A stretch of DNA of 35,675 bases. Source: Planctomycetota bacterium. GTDB lineage: Bacteria > Planctomycetota > SZUA-567 > H5-PLA8. Made by a program: the position numbers and the translations under genes. The notes under the pieces were generated by a model that had not been told where the DNA came from, did no database searches, and saw only the letters and a list, made by a program, of their open reading frames with translations. Shown here piece after piece: positions 7,696 to 14,710 of this stretch (positions within the stretch are counted from its first letter, which is position 1; every line of letters begins with the position of its first letter). The DNA lies in contig JAHCJK010000044.1 of NCBI GenBank assembly GCA_026184295.1, positions 1-35,675 of the forward strand. Direction: 5' to 3'.

Positions 7696-9636
7696 TCACT
7701 CCGCCGTCCGCTGCAGCGAAAGGCCCAGGCGCGCGCCCATCGCGCCGCCCGCCGCGTGGTAGGTAAAACCGTTCGTCACGAGGTACAGCGCGATGTACCA
7801 GTCGGCGTAGAAGAGCCGGTAGAGCGCCATCGCGAGCGCGAGGTTCAGGCCCGCGGCGACGATGCCATTGAGCCCGAAGGCGAGGCCCCAGGCCCACGCG
7901 CTGGGCTTGTGCCCGCGCGTGCAGCCGCAGATCCACAGCAGCGCTTCGAAAACGAGCAGGCTCGGCACCGTCATCAGAAACGAGACCGGCGAGAAGGCGC
8001 CGAAGAGAATGCCGTTGAGCAGAAAGCGCACGCCGCCGGCCAGCAGCACGACGCCCGGGCGCGGCACCAGCGCCACCACCGCGCCTTCGATCGCGGAGGC
8101 CGCCAGCGTGTCCCACAGGCCGAGCACGAACGGGTTCAGCACCGGCAGCAGCGCGCTGATCAGGGTCGAAGCGAGCTGCGAAGGCACGTTGACGAGCACG
8201 AACGAGGCCGCGCCGAAGAGCGCGATCTGGACCAGTTCGGTGTTGGTGAAGCCGCGCATGATGCGGCGCGCGCGCAGCAGCAGCACCGGCAGCGCGAGCG
8301 CCGTGATCAGCGCCGCGAGCAGCGTGAAGTAGAGCGGCGGGCGGTCGGTCTGTTCGATCCCGAGCGGAAAGTCGGCGGTGGAGACCACCGCGTCGCTGCC
8401 GATCAGGCGCGTCTCCACGTGGCGGACGTACTCGCCGGGCAGGGCCTCGTCGTCCACGTACAGCGGCAGGGCCACGCTGCGTTCGCCGCGCGCGGGCACC
8501 AGCAGCGTGTTCGACGGCGACGCGCCGGGAAGCCCCAGGACCACGGGCAGATCGAAGCCCACGGCCGGCCCACCGGTGCGGAGGTCGCGCATCTGGCAGG
8601 AGACTTCCAGGGCCATCGCCGCGTCGGTCTCGTTGCGCACGCGCACGGACTGGTACGAAAAAGGTTCCTCGCGCTCCAGCTTCGGGGCCGCCATGCCCAG
8701 CGCCGCGCGCAGCTTCTGCCCCAGATGCGTGGGCAGTTGCAGCACGCCGGGGCGCTTGGAGACGTCCGGGGCGCCGTTGCGGTCGGCGGGCACGTCCGCG
8801 CCGGTCACGCGCACGGACTGGGCGAGTTCCTTCGCGCGGACGCAGCGCACGGCGGTCTCGCGGGTCAGCGCCGGGGCGTCCTTCGCTTCGATGCGCAGGC
8901 GCACGACCGCGCGCGTGCCCGCGGCTTCCTCGAGCGGCTGCACATGGAAGAGGAACTGCTTGCGGTCGCCGGGGCGCAGCGGGAGGGAACGGATGAAGGA
9001 GAAGGCGCCGCCCGCGATCTCCATGGACCAGCCGTTGGCAAGCGCCTGGTTGTTGTTCGCGACGATGGCGGGCGGGAAGGCGAGCGTCACCTCCACGCGC
9101 TCCGGCGCGCCGGCCTCGGCGTCGATCGTCAGCGCAAACGTGGAGAGCGCCTCGACGGGCAGCCAGACTTCGCGGGACGCGGACGCGGTGGAACTCACGC
9201 CGCGCGGGACGGCGCCGAAGGGGAGTTCCATGCGCGCGCGCAGGCCGCCGGCGGCCGGTTCGGGGACCTCGAAGCGGAGCGTCCAAATCCGCCCGCCGGT
9301 CTCCACCAGGCGCGCTTCGCACGCTCCGGGATCGGGCGCGGGCGAGAGCGTCAACTGGCGGCGTTCGCCCGAGGTGAAGGTCCAGCGCTGCTCGACGTTC
9401 TGGCCGCCGGGTCCGAGCAGTTCCAGGCGCGCGGCGTCGATGCCGCGGTTGAGCGCGAGCGTGACGCGGTCGCCGCTGCGTTCGGCCGATTCGACGCGCG
9501 GGGCCGGCGGTTCGGGCGGAGCGGCGCAGCCCGGGATCAGCAGGAAAAGAAAAAGGGCCGGCACGGCCGCAAGGCGCCATGCCGGCCCAAAGGGAGTGCG
9601 GAAAGGATGCGTGGTCGGGGCCGTAAGACGTCGCAT
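7696..9636 (-). CDS. ECF S component (YkoE-like) fused to a lipoprotein-type outer domain
   Basis: 646 residues in three parts. (1) A signal sequence at about 20-37 ending 'LFLFLLIPGC', with Cys37 as likely lipidation site (Pro at -2 is unusual). (2) A large hydrophilic, beta-rich region, about 40-430, with Ig/adhesion-like stretches such as 'VRVRNETDAAMALEVSCQMRDL'; I do not recognise its family. (3) From about 436: one membrane helix ('LLAALITALALPVLLL'), then about 175 residues of hydrophobic helices resembling an ECF S component of the YkoE type: 'VLGLWDTLAASAIEGAVVAL', then 'RPGVVLLAGGVRFLLNGILFG'. The extra helix would bring the chain back to the cytosolic side, where an S component should start. 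It is followed at once by the fused ATPases and EcfT. Substrate unknown; YkoE handles thiamin precursors, which is only a hint here. Confidence 0.75.
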   Translation of the reverse strand: MRRLTAPTTHPFRTPFGPAWRLAAVPALFLFLLIPGCAAPPEPPAPRVESAERSGDRVTLALNRGIDAARLELLGPGGQNVEQRWTFTSGERRQLTLSPAPDPGACEARLVETGGRIWTLRFEVPEPAAGGLRARMELPFGAVPRGVSSTASASREVWLPVEALSTFALTIDAEAGAPERVEVTLAFPPAIVANNNQALANGWSMEIAGGAFSFIRSLPLRPGDRKQFLFHVQPLEEAAGTRAVVRLRIEAKDAPALTRETAVRCVRAKELAQSVRVTGADVPADRNGAPDVSKRPGVLQLPTHLGQKLRAALGMAAPKLEREEPFSYQSVRVRNETDAAMALEVSCQMRDLRTGGPAVGFDLPVVLGLPGASPSNTLLVPARGERSVALPLYVDDEALPGEYVRHVETRLIGSDAVVSTADFPLGIEQTDRPPLYFTLLAALITALALPVLLLRARRIMRGFTNTELVQIALFGAASFVLVNVPSQLASTLISALLPVLNPFVLGLWDTLAASAIEGAVVALVPRPGVVLLAGGVRFLLNGILFGAFSPVSFLMTVPSLLVFEALLWICGCTRGHKPSAWAWGLAFGLNGIVAAGLNLALAMALYRLFYADWYIALYLVTNGFTYHAAGGAMGARLGLSLQRTAE

Positions 9637-9657
9637 CCTTCGGGGCGGACCTCCACA

Positions 9658-9674
9658 GGCGGGCCCGGCCCGCC
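9658..9674 (-). other. GC-rich hairpin between isomerase and S-component genes
   Basis: GGCGGGC-CCG-GCCCGCC forms a seven-pair stem with a three-base loop, ten bases after the isomerase stop. No T run follows on the minus strand, so it is not a clear intrinsic terminator; it might lower read-through or stabilise the upstream mRNA. Confidence 0.5.
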
Positions 9675-9683
9675 CGCGGCGCG

Positions 9684-11108
9684 TTACTTCAGGATCACCG
9701 GTTCGACGCCCGTCAGGTTACAGACTTTCACCAGTTCGTCCACATAGTCGCCGTAGACGGCGTGGATGTGGTTGCTCGCGTAGGTCTGCAGGAACTTGTC
9801 CGTCGGACAGTTGAATCGCGCGAACGCGTGCGGCCAGTTGTCCTGGACCTGGTTGATCAGCTCCCAGTCCTTCTCGCCGCCGAAGCGCACGAACTCCCCG
9901 GTCAGGATCGCCATCCAGTACTTGCCGTCGCGGCGCGTCAGGCGCGCGAAGGTGACTTCGCCGGGCTCGGCGATGTGCATCACGCTCGCCCCGCCGGCCG
10001 GGAAGTAAAAGCCTTCGGGCCGGAAGAAGACGTGCGGCAGGTTGTCCTTGTAGTCGTAGCTGCGCCCCGCGAAGTACGTCGCGTGCTCGCCCGAATTGAC
10101 GAGGTCGAAGACGCCTTCGCTTTCGAAGTAGTGGCGCACGTCGGCGAAGAGCACCGGGGTCGCGCGCCCTTCCTTGACCTCGGTGAGCAGCTTGAAGATC
10201 TGCATCGTCAGCGCCGCGTCCATGTCGGCCTCGGTCGAACAGACGTGCGGTTCGTGCGGGCCGTCCCAGTCGTAGGGATCGTTGAGGAACGCCTCGGTGA
10301 CGTCCATCGTGCACCAGCTGTTGGTCAGTTCGGGCTGCGCCTTGATGCCGCTGAAGTCGAGGTTCCATTCCGCGATCAGTTCCTTCATCGCGTAGGTCGA
10401 ACGGATCTGGCGTTCGAGCAGTTCCGGCGTGAGCTGCTTGCCGTCGTACTCGATGCGCCCGACGTTCTTCTCGAGCCACTTGCGCGCGTCGGTCACCTTC
10501 TTCTGCGCGACGTTTTCGCTGCGCCGGACGATCTCCCACTGGTCGATGTGTTCGACGTCGATGCCGAACTGCTTCATCCACTGGTCGGTGTTGCTGACGG
10601 CCGTGTACATGCCCATCGGGCGGCCGCCCACCAGGCCGTAGGTCTGGCCCTTCAGTTTGTTCGCGGCATGCGCGCCGGCGATGAACGACTGCACCTGCCC
10701 GAAGACGGCGTCCTCTTCGATCTCGCCGAAGACGCGGTCGTAGCGCACGCCGAGCTGATTCAGCCCGCCGACGCCGGCCAGCAGCCCGACCATGCCGGGA
10801 AACTTGGGGTTGATGCAGCCGAACGCCAGAATCGGCCCCGGCGCGAAACGGCTCGCCAGCGCCGTGAAGTGCGGGAAGCACCACACCGCGTAGTTGAAGA
10901 TGGTGCATTCGACGCCCGCGCCGGCCAGCGCCTTCGCTTCGCTCACGGCCAGTTCGTTCGTCCAGACCTGCTTGGCCGTGACGACCGTATGCCCCGCGCC
11001 TTCCAGGCGCTTGACGATACGGTCCTCGAAGCCCTTCAGCATTTTCGAGATGTCCTTGTGGACGAACGCGCGCCCGTCCGAGAACGATAGAATTCCGACC
11101 GTGGCCAT
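9684..11108 (-). CDS. L-fucose/L-arabinose isomerase-like protein
   Basis: 474 residues, about the length of L-arabinose isomerases and shorter than classic FucI. The family pattern is clear: the N-terminal Rossmann-like part ('VGILSFSDGR..VH'), the middle 'ILAFGCINPKFPGMVGLLAG', and the C-terminal metal region. Candidate metal ligands by family analogy are Glu293 in 'STEADMDAALTMQI', Asp323 in 'LFADVRHY' and a His near 447-449 in 'SNHIHAVYGDY'. Such enzymes interconvert aldoses and ketoses in the cytosol; the actual sugar cannot be read from sequence. The start at 11108 is preceded by GGAAGG at 11115-11120, six bases away; an ATG at 11126 is possible. It lies 34 bases after the LacI gene and 47 before the ECF S component, so one operon is likely. 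Confidence 0.85.
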   Translation of the reverse strand: MATVGILSFSDGRAFVHKDISKMLKGFEDRIVKRLEGAGHTVVTAKQVWTNELAVSEAKALAGAGVECTIFNYAVWCFPHFTALASRFAPGPILAFGCINPKFPGMVGLLAGVGGLNQLGVRYDRVFGEIEEDAVFGQVQSFIAGAHAANKLKGQTYGLVGGRPMGMYTAVSNTDQWMKQFGIDVEHIDQWEIVRRSENVAQKKVTDARKWLEKNVGRIEYDGKQLTPELLERQIRSTYAMKELIAEWNLDFSGIKAQPELTNSWCTMDVTEAFLNDPYDWDGPHEPHVCSTEADMDAALTMQIFKLLTEVKEGRATPVLFADVRHYFESEGVFDLVNSGEHATYFAGRSYDYKDNLPHVFFRPEGFYFPAGGASVMHIAEPGEVTFARLTRRDGKYWMAILTGEFVRFGGEKDWELINQVQDNWPHAFARFNCPTDKFLQTYASNHIHAVYGDYVDELVKVCNLTGVEPVILK

Positions 11109-11142
11109 CTGGCACCTTCCTTTCACGCCCGCCTGCGCGGAC

Positions 11143-12165
11143 TCACATTCCGAATTGCCTCAACTCCACGTCGAGCAGCGCGTGCTCGAACGGTTTTCCC
11201 ATGCGCGGCGTGCCCGGAGGCGCGGAGAGCACGCGCTTGATGAGCAGTTCCACGGCGCGCGCGCCGATGGCGCGTTCGGGCTGCGACGCTACGATCAGGC
11301 GGCGCCCGACGATCTGCATGAACGGCGTGACGTCGAAGCTCGCGACCGGCATCGAGGTCCACGGTTCGCCCGGCGCGGCGGCCAGGCGTTCCAAACAGCC
11401 GAAGAGAATCTTGTTGTTGGCGCAGAAGATCGCGTCCGGCGGGCGCTTGAGCGCCAGCAGGGCCTCGGTGCCCATGCGTCCGGACTCCACCGAGTAATCC
11501 CCGCGGATGACCAGGTCGTTGTCGAACTCGATCTTGCGCGCGCGCAGCGCGGCGCGGTAGCCTTCCAGGCGCCCGCGCCCGGTGCTGGTCTCCATGCGCC
11601 CGCCCAGGAACGCGACGCGCGCCGGCTGCACCCGGTCGATCAGCTTCTCGATCAGGTCGCGCGAAGCGCGCACGTTGTCCACGGCCACGAAGTCGCAGTC
11701 GAGGTCCTCGAAGACGCGGTCGAGCAGGACGAAGGGGTAGCCTTCGTTCTTGAGCGCGAAGAGGTGCTCGTAATCGCCGCCGGCAGAGGCGATGATCAAG
11801 CCGTCGGCGCCGCGGCTGCGCAGGTTTTCGATGTAGGCCTTCTCGCGCGCGGGGTCTTCGCCCGAGGAACCGATCACGGTCGCGAAGCCGGCCTTTTCGG
11901 CGGCCTGTTCGGCCGCCCAGGCGATGTTGGCGAAGAACGGGTTGGAGATGTCGCTGACCACCAAGCCCAGCGTGTTCGAACGCGCCGTGCGCAGGCCGCG
12001 CGCGAGTTCGGAAGGCCGGTAGCCACGGGCCTTGGCTTCGGCGATAATGCGTTCGGCGGTCTTGCGCGCGATGCGGAACTGCTCGGCCTTGCCCGAGAGC
12101 ACGCGGCTGACGGTGGTGCGCGAAACCCCGACGGCGTCGGCGATGTCCTTCATGTTCAACGGCAT
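11143..12165 (-). CDS. LacI-family transcriptional regulator
   Basis: 340 residues. The N-terminal helix-turn-helix is textbook LacI: 'MKDIADAVGVSRTTVSRVLSGK', followed by the hinge helix region 'ARGLRTARSNTLGLVVSDI'. Residues 60 onward are a periplasmic-binding-protein-like sensor ('SNPFFANIAWAAEQAAEKAGF', 'LIIASAGGDYEHLFALKNEGYPFVLLDR', 'RPPDAIFCANNKILFG'). Family members bind a sugar or related effector and repress nearby sugar genes. The start at 12165 has GAGAGG at 12173-12178 seven bases before it; ATGs at 12186 and 12153 are alternatives. The upstream palindrome at 12192-12217 overlaps its own promoter, pointing to autoregulation and control of the downstream isomerase/ECF genes. Confidence 0.93.
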   Translation of the reverse strand: MPLNMKDIADAVGVSRTTVSRVLSGKAEQFRIARKTAERIIAEAKARGYRPSELARGLRTARSNTLGLVVSDISNPFFANIAWAAEQAAEKAGFATVIGSSGEDPAREKAYIENLRSRGADGLIIASAGGDYEHLFALKNEGYPFVLLDRVFEDLDCDFVAVDNVRASRDLIEKLIDRVQPARVAFLGGRMETSTGRGRLEGYRAALRARKIEFDNDLVIRGDYSVESGRMGTEALLALKRPPDAIFCANNKILFGCLERLAAAPGEPWTSMPVASFDVTPFMQIVGRRLIVASQPERAIGARAVELLIKRVLSAPPGTPRMGKPFEHALLDVELRQFGM

Positions 12166-12191
12166 CGGGGCGCCTCTCAAATTCAAATGAC

Positions 12192-12217
12192 GGCTTGCTC
12201 ACACGTGTGCGCAAGCC
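12192..12217. promoter_or_regulatory. 26-bp near-palindromic operator of the LacI operon
   Basis: The sequence is a palindrome with half-sites GGCTTGC and GCAAGCC around CACACGTGTG and only one mismatched pair. It starts at the -10 box of the lacI promoter and covers the expected transcription start, a typical repressing position. LacI-family operators are palindromes with a central CG, as here (CACG-CGTG core). Confidence 0.75.
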
Positions 12218-12245
12218 TTATAAAACCTAGGTTTCCGGCGTTCAA
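12217..12245 (-). promoter_or_regulatory. Sigma-70-type promoter of the LacI-isomerase-ECF run
   Basis: On the minus strand: -35 TTGAAC (12240-12245), a 17-base spacer, and -10 TATAAG (12217-12222). The spacer contains a second, perfect 12-bp palindrome, AAACCTAGGTTT (12223-12234), which may be another protein site. The transcript would start inside or just before the 26-bp operator. Confidence 0.65.
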
Positions 12246-12283
12246 GAGAATTCCGGCGCATTTGCGGCCGCCCGAGGACGCGT

Positions 12284-13696
12284 ATGCTGGACCGCCTGAC
12301 CCCCTTGGCGTTTGCGGCGCTGGACCACGCCTGCCGGGAATCCCTGCGCTTCCACCGCGACCAGATCGAGCCCGACTGCCTCGCGCTGGGCATGCTTCGC
12401 TGTGAGGCCACCGACGCCCGCGCCGCCGTCCTCGCACGCGAAGTCGCTCCGGAAGCGCTCTGCACGGAAGTGGAACGCCGTATCCGGCTGGGCGAGAACT
12501 GGCGCGCCACCGAGCCGCTCTCGCTTTCGGAGGAACTCGAAGCCCTGCTGATGTACGCGTTGCGCGCGGCGTACCCGTTCGCGTACGCGGGCACCAAGCA
12601 CCTGCTGCTGGGCCTGATCGAACGGGACCGCGGGCCCGCGCGCGAGGCCCTGGCCGCGCTGGGCCTGGCCGAAGACGCGGCCGTGCGCGGCCTGCTCTTG
12701 CACCCGGATACCGAACAGCCGCGCCGGACGCCGCACGACGAACGCCTGCACACAGCCCTGCGGCAGATGAACGAGACGAGCCTGCGCGTGCTGGGGCTTG
12801 CGCGCACGGAAGCCGAAAAGCGCGGCGCGGGCACCGTGGCCTGCCGCGATGTGCTGCTCGCCGTCGGGGCGGAAGGCTCTGGCTTGGCCTCGCGCGTGCT
12901 TCACGACGCTGGCTGGAACCTCGCGCGGCTCGAGCGCCTGCCCGCCGAATCCGCCGCGCCTTCGCCCGAAGACCTCGTCTTCACGCGCCAAGCGGCACTG
13001 TCGTTGATTCAGGCGCACGCCGAGGCCGAACGGCTGGCCCAGTTGGCCGTGCACGCCGATCACCTGCTCCTGGCGCTGCTGCAACCTGAGCACGCCGCCG
13101 CGGCGGCCATGCGGACCGGGGGCGCGGACTTAGACGCACTGCGCCACGCGCTGGAGGCCGCGCAGCCGCCCCGGCGGATTCAAAAAGCCCGGCTCGTGTA
13201 CATGACCGCGCCGCCGCCCGCGCCGGGAGCCTCCACGGCCCCCGCGGCAAAAGGGACGTGGCCGCACTTTTCGCCGCAGGCCGAACGGGCGATGGAACTC
13301 GCGCGGCAGGCCGCGCTGGAATTCACGCACACCGCCACCGAGCCCGAGCACCTGCTGCTTGCGCTGGCGCGCAACCCGTCGTGGGACGCCGCGCGCGCCC
13401 TCGCCGCCTTGCAGGTGGATTTGGAAGCACTGGAGTTGGACGTGCGGCGCGAGCTTCATCCCGCCCCGTGGATGCAGCCGATCCGCACCTTGCCGCTGGC
13501 CGGGCCGACGCGGCGGGTGCTGGAGCACGCGCTCGCCGAACGCAACCGGCGCGGGTCCCCGGCGATCACCACCGGCCTGCTGCTGCTGGGTATCGTGCGC
13601 ATGCCCTCGACGCGCGCCGCGCAGCTCCTGGCGCGCAAGGGCGTGACGGACGAGGCGCTCGCGGCGGCGCTGACCACCGCGGAAGCCCCGGCGTAG
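12284..13696 (+). CDS. Stand-alone protein of three double Clp-N domains
   Basis: 470 residues, cytosolic, with no AAA+ module. I see three Clp-N (ClpA/ClpC N-terminal) domains, each made of two repeats: about 1-150 ('LTPLAFAALDHACRES', 'AYPFAYAGTKHLLLGLIE'), 160-300 ('SLRVLGLARTEAEKRGAGTVACRDVLLAV', 'EAERLAQLAVHADHLLLALLQ') and 325-465 ('FSPQAERAMELARQAA', 'TATEPEHLLLALAR'). The third is closest to the ClpC form. An Ala/Pro linker at about 305-325 separates domains 2 and 3. In ClpC the domain binds substrates and adaptors; a protein made only of these may act as an adaptor, decoy or regulator, cf. plant ClpT proteins, which are single-domain. It diverges from lacI and ends one base before the opposing reductase stop. 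Confidence 0.85.
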   Translation: MLDRLTPLAFAALDHACRESLRFHRDQIEPDCLALGMLRCEATDARAAVLAREVAPEALCTEVERRIRLGENWRATEPLSLSEELEALLMYALRAAYPFAYAGTKHLLLGLIERDRGPAREALAALGLAEDAAVRGLLLHPDTEQPRRTPHDERLHTALRQMNETSLRVLGLARTEAEKRGAGTVACRDVLLAVGAEGSGLASRVLHDAGWNLARLERLPAESAAPSPEDLVFTRQAALSLIQAHAEAERLAQLAVHADHLLLALLQPEHAAAAAMRTGGADLDALRHALEAAQPPRRIQKARLVYMTAPPPAPGASTAPAAKGTWPHFSPQAERAMELARQAALEFTHTATEPEHLLLALARNPSWDAARALAALQVDLEALELDVRRELHPAPWMQPIRTLPLAGPTRRVLEHALAERNRRGSPAITTGLLLLGIVRMPSTRAAQLLARKGVTDEALAAALTTAEAPA

Positions 13697-13697
13697 G

Positions 13698-14678
13698 TCA
13701 GCTCTTCAGCGTCTCGCGGATGTAGGTCAGGTCCGCGGGCGAGAGCGCTCGATCCGTGGCGACCAGGTTGCAGCGCGCCTGGCGTTCGTTGCGGAAGCCC
13801 GGGATCGCGCAGCAGACCCGCGGGTTGGCCAGGCAGTAGTTGATCGCCATGGCGGCCAGGTCCTCGGTCTTTTCGCCGAAGCGCAGCTTCAGCTTTTCCA
13901 GCTTCGGCTTCAGCGCTTCGATGGCCTCGGCGCCGAAGCCCTTGTTGTTCTTGCGGTGGTCGCCGGGCTCGAACTCCGGCGGCTTCTTCGGGTCGAACTT
14001 GTCGAGCAGCCGGCCCTGGGCGAGCGGGCTGAAGGCCACGAAGGAAATCCCGCGTTCCTTCATCAGGTTGTCCACGGGCGAGCCTTCGCGGATGAACTGG
14101 TCGTCGAGCGCGTTCGCCCAGCTTTGCAGCACCGCGGGCTCGACCGCGGGCGTCAGGCGCAGAAAGTCGTTCGCCGAGTACGCGCTCAGGCCCTTAAAGC
14201 GCACCTTGCCTTCCTTCACCAGGCCGTTCATGGCCTCGACGGCGCCGGCGAGATACTTGTCCTGCGGCCCGAAGTTGCCGTGGTGGAAGTAGTACAGGTC
14301 GATGTACTCGCGCTGGAGGTTGATCAGCGATTGTTCGCACTGGTGGCGGATGTGCGCGGGCTCGTACGCGTGCTCGGCCGTACCGGGAAAATGCCCGATC
14401 TTGGTCGCGATGACGACGCTGGTGGACTTCACGCCCAGTTTGTCGAGGATGCGCGCGAGCATCCGTTCGGCCTTGCCGTTGCCGTACACGTCGGCGTTGT
14501 CGAAGTGGTTGACGCCCGCGTCGAGCGCGGCCTTGATGCCGGCGGTGATCTCGTCTTCGTTGACGTTGGCCCAGCCGTTGGGGGTGCCGTTGACCCAGTT
14601 CAGGCCGCCCATCGTCCAGCAGCCGAAGCTGATCTCCGAGACCTCGACGTTGGCGCTGCCCAGCTTGCGGAATTTCAT
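13698..14678 (-). CDS. Aldo/keto reductase
   Basis: 326 residues, a full-length AKR barrel. It begins 'MKFRKLGSANVEVSEISFGCWTMGG'. The catalytic tetrad can be placed: Asp and Tyr in 'HFDNADVYGNGKAE', Lys in 'VVIATKIG', His in 'DLYYFHHGN'. The C-terminal NADPH region includes 'CCAIPGFRNERQARCNL'. The pattern fits the YajO/general-stress-type AKRs that act on aldehydes and sugars; the substrate is unknown. The start at 14678 is preceded by GGAGGGGAG, and the longer upstream frame is not supported by family alignment. It is cytosolic. The gene lies 32 bases downstream of the transglutaminase-like gene on the same strand and converges almost end-to-end with the Clp-N gene. Confidence 0.93.
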   Translation of the reverse strand: MKFRKLGSANVEVSEISFGCWTMGGLNWVNGTPNGWANVNEDEITAGIKAALDAGVNHFDNADVYGNGKAERMLARILDKLGVKSTSVVIATKIGHFPGTAEHAYEPAHIRHQCEQSLINLQREYIDLYYFHHGNFGPQDKYLAGAVEAMNGLVKEGKVRFKGLSAYSANDFLRLTPAVEPAVLQSWANALDDQFIREGSPVDNLMKERGISFVAFSPLAQGRLLDKFDPKKPPEFEPGDHRKNNKGFGAEAIEALKPKLEKLKLRFGEKTEDLAAMAINYCLANPRVCCAIPGFRNERQARCNLVATDRALSPADLTYIRETLKS

Positions 14679-14710
14679 GGCTCCCCTCCCCTTTCGTCCC
14701 CGAACCGGCG

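Noticed and set aside
6029..9580. A 1183-codon open frame on the minus strand
   Set aside because: Only its last 554 codons are the double ABC ATPase. The earlier part is Arg/Ala-rich, lies over the S-component gene in another phase and has no recognisable domain.
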